Source of the DNA: Selenomonadales bacterium OttesenSCG-928-I06
GTDB lineage: Bacteria; Bacillota; Negativicutes; Sporomusales; Sporomusaceae
Direction: 5' to 3'
Assembly (NCBI GenBank): GCA_030266395.1
Contig: JAJDHX010000004.1
Span: forward strand, 1 to 54,680
Length of the DNA: 54,680 bases
In this document: positions 46,389-54,030 of the stretch, piece after piece
How the letters are laid out: every line of letters begins with the position of its first letter
Numbering within the stretch: the first letter of the stretch is position 1
The notes under the pieces: generated by a model
The model's database searches: none
What the model saw: only the letters and a program-made list of their open reading frames with translations
Told to the model about the DNA's origin: nothing
Translations under genes and position numbers: made by a program

Positions 46389-46631
46389 TTATAAATTTAA
46401 AGTTCTCTTCTTTAAAGTTTGAGAAGATATCGCTGAGAAATATATCTCCTTATCAGTCACAATAAAACTTTTGGGATCATTCTCAGACACATCAATTATT
46501 TTTAAATTTTTATTTTTATAAGCTTTTTTGAAATATTGGTCATTAATAGACAATTTTGAGATTTTAACATCCAAAATAGCAATAACACTTGAAAATGGGA
46601 TAATTTTGTCTATTCCTATATGTAAAAACAT
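46389..46631 (-). CDS. remB: RemA/RemB-like DUF370 regulator
   Basis: This 80-residue protein belongs to the DUF370 family. It begins MFLHIGIDKIIPFSSVIAILD, matching Bacillus YaaB (RemB), which lies between recF and gyrB there too. RemA-type homologues bind DNA to regulate matrix genes. RemB's own role is poorly known. I start at ATG 46631, after AAGGAAG; a longer reading begins seven codons earlier inside the dciA end without its own site. The tail (SSQTLKKRTLNL) is typical. Confidence 0.87.
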   Translation of the reverse strand: MFLHIGIDKIIPFSSVIAILDVKISKLSINDQYFKKAYKNKNLKIIDVSENDPKSFIVTDKEIYFSAISSQTLKKRTLNL

Positions 46632-46632
46632 T

Positions 46633-47535
46633 CTATTCTTCCTTTTTCCCAAACTTTTTCTTTAATTTATCAATAACTTCAGAAATCTGTTTTTCATTTA
46701 AATCTTCAACCTTATTTTTACTAACAAGCATAACTATAATAGCTTCAAATTCTTTGTCACTTTTATAATCTTCTGTCAGCAAAATTCTTAATAACTTAAA
46801 AAATAAAGATTTCTTTATAATATTATATTCTTCTTCACTTAACTCAAAATATCTATTCAAATCTTTATAAGAAAAATAAGGCTTTCTTATAAGAAATTCC
46901 TCAATCTTACCAGATCTATTTTGATTTAAATTTAAATTACAATTAAAACAATACTTGCTTTCTGGTGCAACTAGAGTATCACATAACAAACATTTGCTCC
47001 AACCATTTGCTTCTTTAGCTTTTTCCAAAGCTTTTTGTTTTATGATAATATAATCCAATTTACTCTTTATTTTTTTATCTTTTAATTTCTTAGTACTTTT
47101 TTTAATTTCTTCTATTTCAGAATTATTTAAAACAATTGGCTGGATAGTATTTTCCAGGATATTATCTATATTATCCTCTATTAGATATTTCTTTTTTTCT
47201 CCATAATATCCTGCACTAAAAAAAATATCTTTAACTAAATTTTCATTGATATAACTATTAATTTTCTGAATTACTTCTTTTTTCATCATCATTAAATGAT
47301 GACTCCAGGCAGAATTTTTTACTTTTAGTTTTAAAATCCCTTTATCTATAGAAACCGGAAAGCAATTCTCTGATATTTGACTGCCAACTATTTTATCCCA
47401 ACTAACCAAAACTACATTGGCATTATATTTTTTCTTTATTCCATATTTTTTAAACACTTTTTTTATAACATCTTCAAGCGGAAACTCATGGTTATCTAAA
47501 TTTTTCTTGGATTTATTATTTATATCATCACTCAT
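46633..47535 (-). CDS. dciA: DciA-like (DUF721) protein with zinc-ribbon extension
   Basis: Residues about 15-112 form a DUF721/DciA domain (EDVIKKVFKKYGI, VVLVSWDKIVGSQISENCFP, KGILKLKVKNSAWSHHLMMM), the family of replicative-helicase loaders. The rest is unusual. A basic linker of about 65 residues leads to a zinc ribbon (C182, C185, C196, C199: CLLC, then CFNC) and a helical domain ending in KKKFGKKEE. At 300 residues it is about twice the length of a typical DUF721 protein. Its start overlaps the recF stop by four bases, and its end reaches the remB start, so it is tightly embedded in the replication operon. Confidence 0.8.
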   Translation of the reverse strand: MSDDINNKSKKNLDNHEFPLEDVIKKVFKKYGIKKKYNANVVLVSWDKIVGSQISENCFPVSIDKGILKLKVKNSAWSHHLMMMKKEVIQKINSYINENLVKDIFFSAGYYGEKKKYLIEDNIDNILENTIQPIVLNNSEIEEIKKSTKKLKDKKIKSKLDYIIIKQKALEKAKEANGWSKCLLCDTLVAPESKYCFNCNLNLNQNRSGKIEEFLIRKPYFSYKDLNRYFELSEEEYNIIKKSLFFKLLRILLTEDYKSDKEFEAIIVMLVSKNKVEDLNEKQISEVIDKLKKKFGKKEE

Positions 47536-48635
47536 TCTATTACTCTACCTTCTTTTATCTTATAAAATTTAGCTGATAAATCTTTTGGGAAATATCTTTC
47601 ATCTGTAGTAGTAATAAATGTCTGTACTCTTTCCTTTAAAAAAAACAACAATTCATTTCTTCTTTTTTCATCAAGTTCGCTCATAATATCATCTAAAAGC
47701 AGTATCGGATATTCACCTGTTTCTGATTTTAAAAACTCTAATTCTGCTAATTTCAAGGCTAATATCCCTGTTCTCTGCTGACCTTGAGAACCAAAACTTT
47801 TTAAATTATAATCATTAATTAAAAATATCAGATCATCTCTGTGAGGACCAATAGAAGTAATGCCTTTATAAATATCTTCTTTTTCATTTTCTTTTAGTTT
47901 TTCATAATACCATTGTTGTATATTGACTATATCTTTAATTTCACCACTTAAACCTTGCAAAAAATAACTAATAGATAAACTCTCTTTATTTAAAGTAAGT
48001 TTTCTATGATATAAGTTGGCAATCATATTTAATTTTTTAAGTGATTCCATTCTTTTTAAAAAAATCAAAGACGCTTTTTTTACTAATTGTTCATTCCAAG
48101 CATCTAACATTTTTTTATTTTCTCTATTTTCTCTTATATTTTTTAGAAGATTATTTCTTTGAATTACTATTCTATTATAATCTAAAAGATTTTTATAATA
48201 TGAAGGACTTGCCTGAGAAATTTCATTATCTAAAAAACGCCGGCGCAATGCCGGCGCTCCCTTTACTATCAATAAATCTTCAGGAGAAAACAGAACTGCT
48301 GTTAGTGAACCTATGACTTCTTTTAATGAATAACTGTAATTATTGTATATAATCTCTTTATTTTTACTACCCATTAACCTTATTTTTAAAAGGTTTTTAA
48401 CTTGTTTTCTAAAAAACACAATACTAATTACAGCTTCTTCTTTATCCCAATTTATCAATTCCTGCTCAGAAAAAATTCTATGAGAACGAGCCATAGCTCC
48501 AAGATAAATTGCCTCTAAAAGATTAGTCTTTCCTTGAGCATTGTCACCAACAAATATATTTATATTATTGGAAAAACTTAAATTTAAATTTAAATAATTT
48601 CTAAAATTTAAAAGAGTAATAGTATCTATCTGCAT
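47532..48635 (-). CDS. recF: DNA replication and repair protein RecF
   Basis: RecF is an SMC-like ATPase that helps load RecA at gaps. Walker A is GDNAQGKT at 30-37, the signature motif region has SFGSQGQQRTGILALKLAE, Walker B is PILLLDDIMSELD, and TTTDERYF is the terminal motif. At 367 residues it is full length. Codons 127-133 (Ala-Pro-Ala-Leu-Arg-Arg-Arg) are unusually GC-rich and form a terminator-like hairpin (see 48232-48256). It overlaps dciA downstream and follows yaaA by 32 bases. Confidence 0.96.
   Translation of the reverse strand: MQIDTITLLNFRNYLNLNLSFSNNINIFVGDNAQGKTNLLEAIYLGAMARSHRIFSEQELINWDKEEAVISIVFFRKQVKNLLKIRLMGSKNKEIIYNNYSYSLKEVIGSLTAVLFSPEDLLIVKGAPALRRRFLDNEISQASPSYYKNLLDYNRIVIQRNNLLKNIRENRENKKMLDAWNEQLVKKASLIFLKRMESLKKLNMIANLYHRKLTLNKESLSISYFLQGLSGEIKDIVNIQQWYYEKLKENEKEDIYKGITSIGPHRDDLIFLINDYNLKSFGSQGQQRTGILALKLAELEFLKSETGEYPILLLDDIMSELDEKRRNELLFFLKERVQTFITTTDERYFPKDLSAKFYKIKEGRVIE
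48232..48256 (-). terminator. Terminator-shaped hairpin inside recF
   Basis: On the minus (coding) strand CGCCGGC, a five-base loop and GCCGGCG form a perfect 7-bp all-G/C stem followed at once by six T (48237-48232). It lies within recF codons 127-135. Its GC-only stem stands out from DNA that is two thirds A+T. It has the form of an intrinsic terminator, but action inside a required gene is unproven. Confidence 0.5.
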
Positions 48636-48667
48636 AAAAAACTCCTATTACAATTTTCACTATACTA

Positions 48668-48886
48668 TTAAACTTCGTTTATTACCTTTAATACTGCTAC
48701 TCCCTCTATTTTAACTACATCTCCAGGATAGATTTTCTTTCTTCTCTCACTAATAACAACATCATTAACTAATATTAGTTTTTCTTCTAAAAGTTGGATA
48801 ACTTGTCCATTACTTTCAATCAATCCTGAAAATTTTAGTAACTGATCCACATTTATATACGGAGTTTTTATCTCTATTATTTCCAT
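48668..48886 (-). CDS. yaaA: S4-domain RNA-binding protein YaaA
   Basis: This 72-residue protein is a single S4 domain (INVDQLLKFSGLIESNGQVIQLLEEKLILVNDVV in outline; short words VDQLLKFSG and VNDVVISERRKKIYPGD). It is encoded between dnaN and recF as in Bacillus. It probably binds structured RNA or the ribosome. The gene starts eight bases after the dnaN stop. Confidence 0.92.
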   Translation of the reverse strand: MEIIEIKTPYINVDQLLKFSGLIESNGQVIQLLEEKLILVNDVVISERRKKIYPGDVVKIEGVAVLKVINEV

Positions 48887-48894
48887 AGCAGATC

Positions 48895-50052
48895 CTATAA
48901 AGTCCTAACAGGTGTAACTATATATATATAATCCTCATCATCAAGAGGCATTATACAAGCTGCACTTAAAGGGCCATTAAGTGAAAAAACTATCTCTTCT
49001 TTTTCAATATTTTTTAGTATTTCTATTACATATGTAGCATTAAAAGAGATTTCTATTTCTTCTCCTTCAGTTTTTAAAGGAATAGACTCAAAAGCTTTAC
49101 CAACTTCCGGATTATTTGAAGTTATATTAATCTCATTTTCTTTAAAGTAAAACTTTACTATATTATAATCTCTTTCTTTAGCTATTAAAGAGACCCTTTC
49201 AACAGCATCTTGAAATAATGCTGTATTTATAACAGATTTAGTTTTAAACTCTTTAGGAATAACTTTACTGTAATCAGGATATTTTCCTTCTATTAACCTA
49301 CATTCAAAGTAAACATTATCAAATATAAAATACACTTTACTTTTTTCAAAATATATTTTTACTTCAGTAGGAACTTCAGAATTTAAAAGCCTTGAAAGTT
49401 CATTTAAATATTTATATGGAATTATTATTTGAGAAACTTCTTCTTCATTTTCTTGAGGTAAGTCTAAATTTTCTTCATGTTTGCTTTTTTTCACTGCCAT
49501 TCTGTGAGTATTTGTAGCAACCATTCTTATTTCTTTATTGTCATTTTCTAATAAAACCCCTGTATATATAGGTTTTATTTCTTCAGTAGCACAAGCAAAA
49601 CTTGTCTTTTTTATTAAATCTTTTAAAACATTATCTTTAACTACTATACTTTTATCTGCTATTTTTTCTAAATGACTTTGATCAAAAGCAGATTTTAGAA
49701 CCGGAAATTCCTCATAAGGCATCATAAGGAGATTAAAATCTGAAGAGAGAGATGATATTTTCATACTTCTTTCTTCTTTATTTTGAGAGACTTCAACATT
49801 TTCACCTGGAAGTCTTCTAACAAGTTCCTGAAAATATCTGCCATACAATACTACTTTACCTTCTGATTCAACATTGGCTTCTATAGTGCAACTTATCCCT
49901 AAATTATAGTCTGTTGCTTGTAATGTTACTTTATCACCTTCTGCCATGATAAATATTCCTGATAATATTGGCATTGTATTTTTGCTGGATATTGCTTTTT
50001 GAACTGTTTGAACTGCATTATTAAGGCTTTCTTTTGAACATGTAAATTTCAT
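48895..50052 (-). CDS. dnaN: DNA polymerase III sliding clamp (beta subunit)
   Basis: DnaN forms the ring that tethers the polymerase. The 385 residues contain the three clamp repeats: N-terminal MKFTCSKESLNNAVQTVQKAIS with LQATDYNLGISCTIEA; middle TGVLLENDNKEIRMVATNTHRMAVKK; and the C-terminal NATYVIEILKNIEKEEI. The end SAACIMPLDDEDYIYIVTPVRTL holds the usual P-V-R peptide-binding tail. It is slightly longer than usual because of a charged insertion near residue 200. The start follows AAGGAGGTAACTTTATCAAA. It lies downstream of dnaA across the origin gap. Confidence 0.96.
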   Translation of the reverse strand: MKFTCSKESLNNAVQTVQKAISSKNTMPILSGIFIMAEGDKVTLQATDYNLGISCTIEANVESEGKVVLYGRYFQELVRRLPGENVEVSQNKEERSMKISSLSSDFNLLMMPYEEFPVLKSAFDQSHLEKIADKSIVVKDNVLKDLIKKTSFACATEEIKPIYTGVLLENDNKEIRMVATNTHRMAVKKSKHEENLDLPQENEEEVSQIIIPYKYLNELSRLLNSEVPTEVKIYFEKSKVYFIFDNVYFECRLIEGKYPDYSKVIPKEFKTKSVINTALFQDAVERVSLIAKERDYNIVKFYFKENEINITSNNPEVGKAFESIPLKTEGEEIEISFNATYVIEILKNIEKEEIVFSLNGPLSAACIMPLDDEDYIYIVTPVRTL

Positions 50053-50186
50053 TTTGATAAAGTTACCTCCTTATGTTAAGGTTCTTTTTTTATTGTACCA
50101 TTTTTTGAATCTGATGTGAATTGACTTTTTATTTATTTTATTAAAGTTTTCTAATATTGTTTTTAAAAGATTAAATTAATAAAAAA

Positions 50187-50372
50187 AATAGTAGTAATAG
50201 TAGTAGAGACTGTAGATATGTAGATATGTATTTATGATAGTGAAAAACCAACTGATTATAGCTGTGAATAATATGTTAATAACTTTTTGTAAGTTATCTA
50301 CATGTTATAAAAAAATGTAGATAACAATTTTATTTACATTTTATCTACATTTTTATACATAAGTTATCCACA
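50187..50372. other. oriC, dnaA-dnaN side: DnaA boxes and DnaA-trio-like repeat
   Basis: The 330-base gap between dnaA and dnaN holds one perfect DnaA box TTATCCACA (50364-50372) and three TTATCTACA boxes (50341-50349 and 50294-50302 on plus; 50316-50324 on minus). One-mismatch boxes lie at 50263-50271, 50219-50227 and 50211-50219. Next to the last is TAGTAGTAATAGTAGTAG (50189-50206). On its own strand read 3'-to-5' this is a run of GAT triplets like the DnaA-trio of the Bacillus origin. AT-rich DNA (50130-50188) follows toward dnaN, as expected for the unwinding site. Confidence 0.8.
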
Positions 50373-50382
50373 ATAGACAAAA

Positions 50383-51897
50383 TTATTTTGATTCGATCTT
50401 TTTTATGAGACTATTGATACAGTTATTTAACTTTATATCAGAACTTTTATCTTTGTTTATTTTCTCGTGAGCGTAAATTACAGTTGTGTGGTCTCTGCCG
50501 CCAAATTGTTCTCCTATTTTAGGAAGAGATGTTTGAGTTAACTCTCTGCAAAGATACATAGCGATTTGTCTTGGATAAGCAATATTTCTAGTTCTGTTTT
50601 TAGCTGACAGATCTTCAACTTTAATTTTAAAATAAGATGATACTACTTCTTTTATATGGTTGATTGTTATTTGTTTATTTTGTTCATCTGGGAATATATC
50701 TTTTAAAGCTTCTATTGTAAGTTCTATATCTATTTGTTTGTTACACAAAGAAGAATAAGCTAAAACTCTTATAAAGGCTCCTTCAAGTTCTCTTATATTA
50801 TTTTCGATTCTGCTGGCAATATATAAAATAACTTCATTGGGAACTTCAATTTTATGTATCTGGGCTTTTTTTCTTAAAACTGCAATTCTTGTCTCCAAAT
50901 CAGGTGTCTGAATATCTGTTATAAGTCCCCATTCAAACCTTGAACGCAGCCTGTCTTCGAGTGTTTGAATTTCTCTTGGCGGTCTGTCGCTTGATAATAT
51001 AATTTGTTTATTAGCGCCATGAAGAATATTAAAGGTATGAAAAAATTCTTCTTGAGTTCGTTCTTTTTTGGCCAAAAACTGAATATCATCAACTAAAAGG
51101 ACATCTATGTATCTGTATCTTTGACGAAAACTTTCCGGATTGCCGTCGCGAATTGATGTTATAAGTTCATTTGTGAATTTTTCGGTTGAAATGTATGCTA
51201 CTTTAAGATGTGGATAATTTTTTCTGATACTGTGTCCTATAGCATGCATTAAATGAGTTTTGCCAAGACCTACTCCACCATAGATAAAAAAAGGATTGTA
51301 TATTTGAGCAGGAGCTTCTGCAACTGCCATTGATGCAGCATGTGCTAATCTATTAGAATTTCCTATAACAAAAGTAGAAAAGACATATTTGGGATTTAGT
51401 GAATAAGAGCTGTCATCAACTGATAAATTATTTGTAGCTATTGTTACAGGAGTATCGATTTCTTCGTTTTCCTTATTTGGTTCTTTATTAATTAATTGGA
51501 TTTCTTCTTTTGTAAATTCTATCTCTAATTCATTAATCTCTGAGTCTATGACTTCTGAAAATTCTGCTTGATTATTATCTGGTTTTTTAGTTTCAGGCAA
51601 GGAATCATTTATGGTGATATTTTCAGTGTCTTCCAGATCCATATTTATAAAGATTATATCAAAATCTTTATCAGTAGCAGATTTTAAAGCTTCTTTAAAT
51701 ATTGATAAATAACGATTCTCAAACCAGTCTTTAATGAATTTTTTTGGTGTGCCTAATTCAATTGTTGTTTCACTTATAGCTAAGGGGATTGTTTCTTTTA
51801 CCCAAGTTTCATATAGCTGATTATTAAATGATTTTTCTAAATATGATAAAGTTTTTTGCCAAACTGTTGCCAAATAGGCAGTATCATTGCTGTTCAT
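50383..51897 (-). CDS. dnaA: Chromosomal replication initiator protein DnaA
   Basis: DnaA binds DnaA boxes and opens the origin. The N-terminal domain (WQKTLSYLEKSFNNQLYETWV) is followed by a long acidic linker (residues about 85-165). The AAA+ domain comes next, with Walker A GGVGLGKT near 207-214, Walker B VLLVDDIQFL and sensor words (SSDRPPREI, RLRSRFEWGL). The C-terminal duplex-binding domain has the signature GGRDHTTVIYAHEKI. I start at ATG 51897 (MNSNDTAYLATVWQ), which follows AAAGGACGAGCC; a reading 18 codons longer is open but does not look like DnaA. The protein is 504 residues. It is flanked on both sides by DnaA-box clusters. Confidence 0.96.
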   Translation of the reverse strand: MNSNDTAYLATVWQKTLSYLEKSFNNQLYETWVKETIPLAISETTIELGTPKKFIKDWFENRYLSIFKEALKSATDKDFDIIFINMDLEDTENITINDSLPETKKPDNNQAEFSEVIDSEINELEIEFTKEEIQLINKEPNKENEEIDTPVTIATNNLSVDDSSYSLNPKYVFSTFVIGNSNRLAHAASMAVAEAPAQIYNPFFIYGGVGLGKTHLMHAIGHSIRKNYPHLKVAYISTEKFTNELITSIRDGNPESFRQRYRYIDVLLVDDIQFLAKKERTQEEFFHTFNILHGANKQIILSSDRPPREIQTLEDRLRSRFEWGLITDIQTPDLETRIAVLRKKAQIHKIEVPNEVILYIASRIENNIRELEGAFIRVLAYSSLCNKQIDIELTIEALKDIFPDEQNKQITINHIKEVVSSYFKIKVEDLSAKNRTRNIAYPRQIAMYLCRELTQTSLPKIGEQFGGRDHTTVIYAHEKINKDKSSDIKLNNCINSLIKKIESK

Positions 51898-51982
51898 TAA
51901 AGGCTCGTCCTTTCTTTTGAGGCTAGTTAACGAAAAGTGATGTTTTGTCAATATTTTTGCTTAAAATTGTTAGTAAGTTATT

Positions 51983-52011
51983 ATTCTAGCAAATACGGGG
52001 ATTATTGCCAT
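51983..52011 (-). promoter_or_regulatory. Candidate dnaA promoter
   Basis: On the minus strand ATGGCA, a 17-base spacer and TAGAAT lie about 85 bases before dnaA. The -35 box is weak, and DnaA boxes lie just upstream, which would allow autoregulation. Confidence 0.4.
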
Positions 52012-52052
52012 CCCTTTTTTTGTAAAAATGCTTAAAAATAAAGAAAATAAAG

Positions 52053-52193
52053 TTATCAACTGTTGTTGATAATTTTGTGGATAACTTTTTAAAATTAATT
52101 TATCTTGTGGATAACTCATATTTTACTCACAATACACATAGAGGTTTTGCTGTCTATTTTTAATATTAACAAATAAAATGACAATTATCAACA
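52053..52193. other. oriC, dnaA-rpmH side: DnaA-box cluster
   Basis: The 540-base gap between dnaA and rpmH holds two perfect boxes TGTGGATAA (52076-52084 and 52106-52114, 30 bases apart, same orientation). TTATCAACA-type boxes lie at 52064-52072 (minus) and 52185-52193 (plus), and a TTATCAACT at 52053-52061. Most of the remaining gap is AT-rich with no coding potential. Divergent transcription of dnaA and rpmH starts from this gap. Confidence 0.8.
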
Positions 52194-52291
52194 AGATGTT
52201 TCATAATAAAATAAAGGTAATGATGTTATTAAGTAGCAATACGTTCTAAAATTGAGTCAGAAAAAATAAAATAATGTTTATCCCAGATTTC

Positions 52292-52320
52292 TTGACACGC
52301 CACCTAAGCTGCGATATAAT
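52292..52320 (+). promoter_or_regulatory. Consensus promoter of rpmH
   Basis: TTGACA, exactly 17 bases and TATAAT: a perfect sigma-A promoter, about 118 bases before rpmH. Confidence 0.85.
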
Positions 52321-52437
52321 TTTAACTGATACTTTTTAAATAGTTAAAAATGCTTGTATATTGCTTATATATATTAATTGAAAGCAATTGAAATAATTTT
52401 GTTAAAAACTTAAGAAACTATAAGGAGTTGTAAAATA

Positions 52438-52572
52438 ATGAAACGGACTTATCAACCGAATACTCTTTGGAGAAAAAGAACTCATGGATTTCGTGAGCGC
52501 ATGAAAACTAGAGGCGGCAGAATGGTACTTAAAAGAAGACGCGCTAGAGGCAGAAAATTAATATCAGCATAA
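52438..52572 (+). CDS. rpmH: 50S ribosomal protein L34
   Basis: This 44-residue ribosomal protein reads [18 protein letters not shown], then [26 protein letters not shown], the full L34 pattern. TAAGGAG precedes the ATG. It is the first gene on the right-hand side of the origin, driven by a consensus promoter, and is followed by a small hairpin and rnpA as in nearly all bacteria. Confidence 0.97.
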   Translation: MKRTYQPNTLWRKRTHGFRERMKTRGGRMVLKRRRARGRKLISA

Positions 52573-52581
52573 ATTAGTGTT

Positions 52582-52606
52582 TAGGCCGCTGGAGCGGTCT
52601 ATTTTC
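52582..52606 (+). terminator. Small hairpin between rpmH and rnpA
   Basis: TAGGCCGC, loop TGGA and GCGGTCTA (one G-U pair) followed by TTTTCC. The T run is short, so partial termination could give more L34 than RnpA message. Confidence 0.5.
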
Positions 52607-52702
52607 CATTAAGTAAAAATTTTTTGTAATAATATTAGCTTCAGTTAAGAAAAGTCATATTAATAAATTAAATATGAAAAATATTTAATATATAGGATTT
52701 TT

Positions 52703-53044
52703 ATGAAAAAATACACTCTCTCTAAAAAAAGAAAGCTATCTAGTAAAAAATTTCAAAAGGTTTATAAAAATGGAAAGTCTTATGCCAATAAATATCTTGT
52801 TCTTTATGTGTTTAAGAGCGAAAAGAATTTAGTTGGTTTTGCTGCAGGTAAAAAACTTGGTTCAGCAGTTGTCAGAAATAAAGTCAAACGAAGATTAAGA
52901 GAAATTTATAGACTAAATCAAACTAATATTTCTCGAAATTACAGTTTAATTTTAGTTGGGCGAAAATATGTAATTAAAGCTAATTATAAATTAGTAGAAG
53001 ATGCATTTTTAGATTTGGTATATAAAGCTGGTTTAGTGAAATAA
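52703..53044 (+). CDS. rnpA: Ribonuclease P protein component
   Basis: This 113-residue basic protein assists the RNase P RNA in tRNA 5'-end maturation. The N-terminus has [29 protein letters not shown], and the RNR signature is [27 protein letters not shown]. The start has only a weak upstream site (ATAGGATTTTT). It lies 130 bases after rpmH and 32 before yidD. Confidence 0.95.
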   Translation: MKKYTLSKKRKLSSKKFQKVYKNGKSYANKYLVLYVFKSEKNLVGFAAGKKLGSAVVRNKVKRRLREIYRLNQTNISRNYSLILVGRKYVIKANYKLVEDAFLDLVYKAGLVK

Positions 53045-53076
53045 ATATATGTATAAGAGTTATACATAAACGTGAG

Positions 53077-53301
53077 ATGAAAGAAATGACCTTTTTAAAA
53101 ATAATAGCAATACAGTTAATAAAATTTTATCGCAATTTTATATCACCAATGAAAAAACCTTGTTGTATATTTATTCCTACTTGTTCTGAATATGCACTAA
53201 TGGCTTTTGAAAAACATGGTTTCATTAAAGGTATGCAGCTTACTTTAAAACGTATTTTAAAGTGTCATCCTTTTAATCCAGGTGGTTATGATCCTATTTA
53301 G
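53077..53301 (+). CDS. yidD: Membrane protein insertion efficiency factor YidD
   Basis: This 74-residue YidD protein has an N-terminal amphipathic helix ([18 protein letters not shown]) and the cysteine-rich core [20 protein letters not shown], then [18 protein letters not shown]. Two ATGs, at 53077 and 53086, are possible starts; neither has a strong site. It works with YidC, encoded next. Confidence 0.95.
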   Translation: MKEMTFLKIIAIQLIKFYRNFISPMKKPCCIFIPTCSEYALMAFEKHGFIKGMQLTLKRILKCHPFNPGGYDPI

Positions 53302-53376
53302 TGCAGGCTGAATTTGAATTGTAATTTATGAAAACCTCATAAATAGAATTAATAGTAAAGATTTGGAGGGAGTTTT

Positions 53377-54027
53377 TTGGATTTTATTATAGATGCAATG
53401 GCAAGCATTTTAATGTTTTTTTATAGTGTTACAGAAATGGTTGGTTACCCTAATTTCGGATTAGCAATCATTTTATTTACAATTGTAATTAAAATAATTT
53501 TATATCCTATGACTGTTAAGCAAACTCGTTCAATGAAAGCAATTCAAGACATACAACCTAAGGTAAAAGCAATACAAGACAAGTATAAAGGTGATTCAGA
53601 AAAATTAGGCAGAGAAATGACCAAGTTATATAAAGAATCTGGTATAAATCCTATAGCTGGGTGTTTGCCTCTATTAGTTCAGATGCCTTTTTTGATTATA
53701 ATATTTTGGGCACTTAAAGACTTTAATTATGCCGGAGTAATAAACGGTTTTATCTGGATTACTGATTTATCTTTGCCAGATCCTTTTTACATATTGCCAG
53801 TACTGGCTGTTGTAACTACATTTGTGCAACAAAAACAAGTTATGTCTAATGCAACAGGCTCAAGTAAAATGATGTTATATATGATGCCTCTTTTCATAGG
53901 CTGGATAAGTGTGACATTTCCTTCAGGGCTTGTTATTTATTGGGTAACAAATAATATTTTGCAAATAATTCAACAATGGTATATAAATAGAGGAGACGCT
54001 GCTCTTGTGAGTAAGGAGGCCAAATAG
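53377..54027 (+). CDS. yidC: Membrane protein insertase YidC/SpoIIIJ family
   Basis: YidC inserts membrane proteins alone or with SecYEG. The 216-residue protein is the short Gram-positive-type form with five hydrophobic helices, but without the usual signal-peptide lipobox. The conserved cytosolic hairpin (QTRSMKAIQDIQPKVKAIQDKYKGD in outline), NPIAGCLPLLVQMPFLIIIFWAL and FPSGLVIYWVTNNILQIIQQW are clear. The start is TTG 53377, after GGAGGGAGTTTT. The last codons contain the ribosome-binding site of jag. Confidence 0.95.
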   Translation: MDFIIDAMASILMFFYSVTEMVGYPNFGLAIILFTIVIKIILYPMTVKQTRSMKAIQDIQPKVKAIQDKYKGDSEKLGREMTKLYKESGINPIAGCLPLLVQMPFLIIIFWALKDFNYAGVINGFIWITDLSLPDPFYILPVLAVVTTFVQQKQVMSNATGSSKMMLYMMPLFIGWISVTFPSGLVIYWVTNNILQIIQQWYINRGDAALVSKEAK

Positions 54028-54030
54028 AAA

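Noticed and set aside
50189-50206. TAGTAGTAATAGTAGTAG as a microsatellite
   Set aside because: Its place beside DnaA boxes and AT-rich DNA, and its strand, fit a DnaA-trio better than a random repeat.
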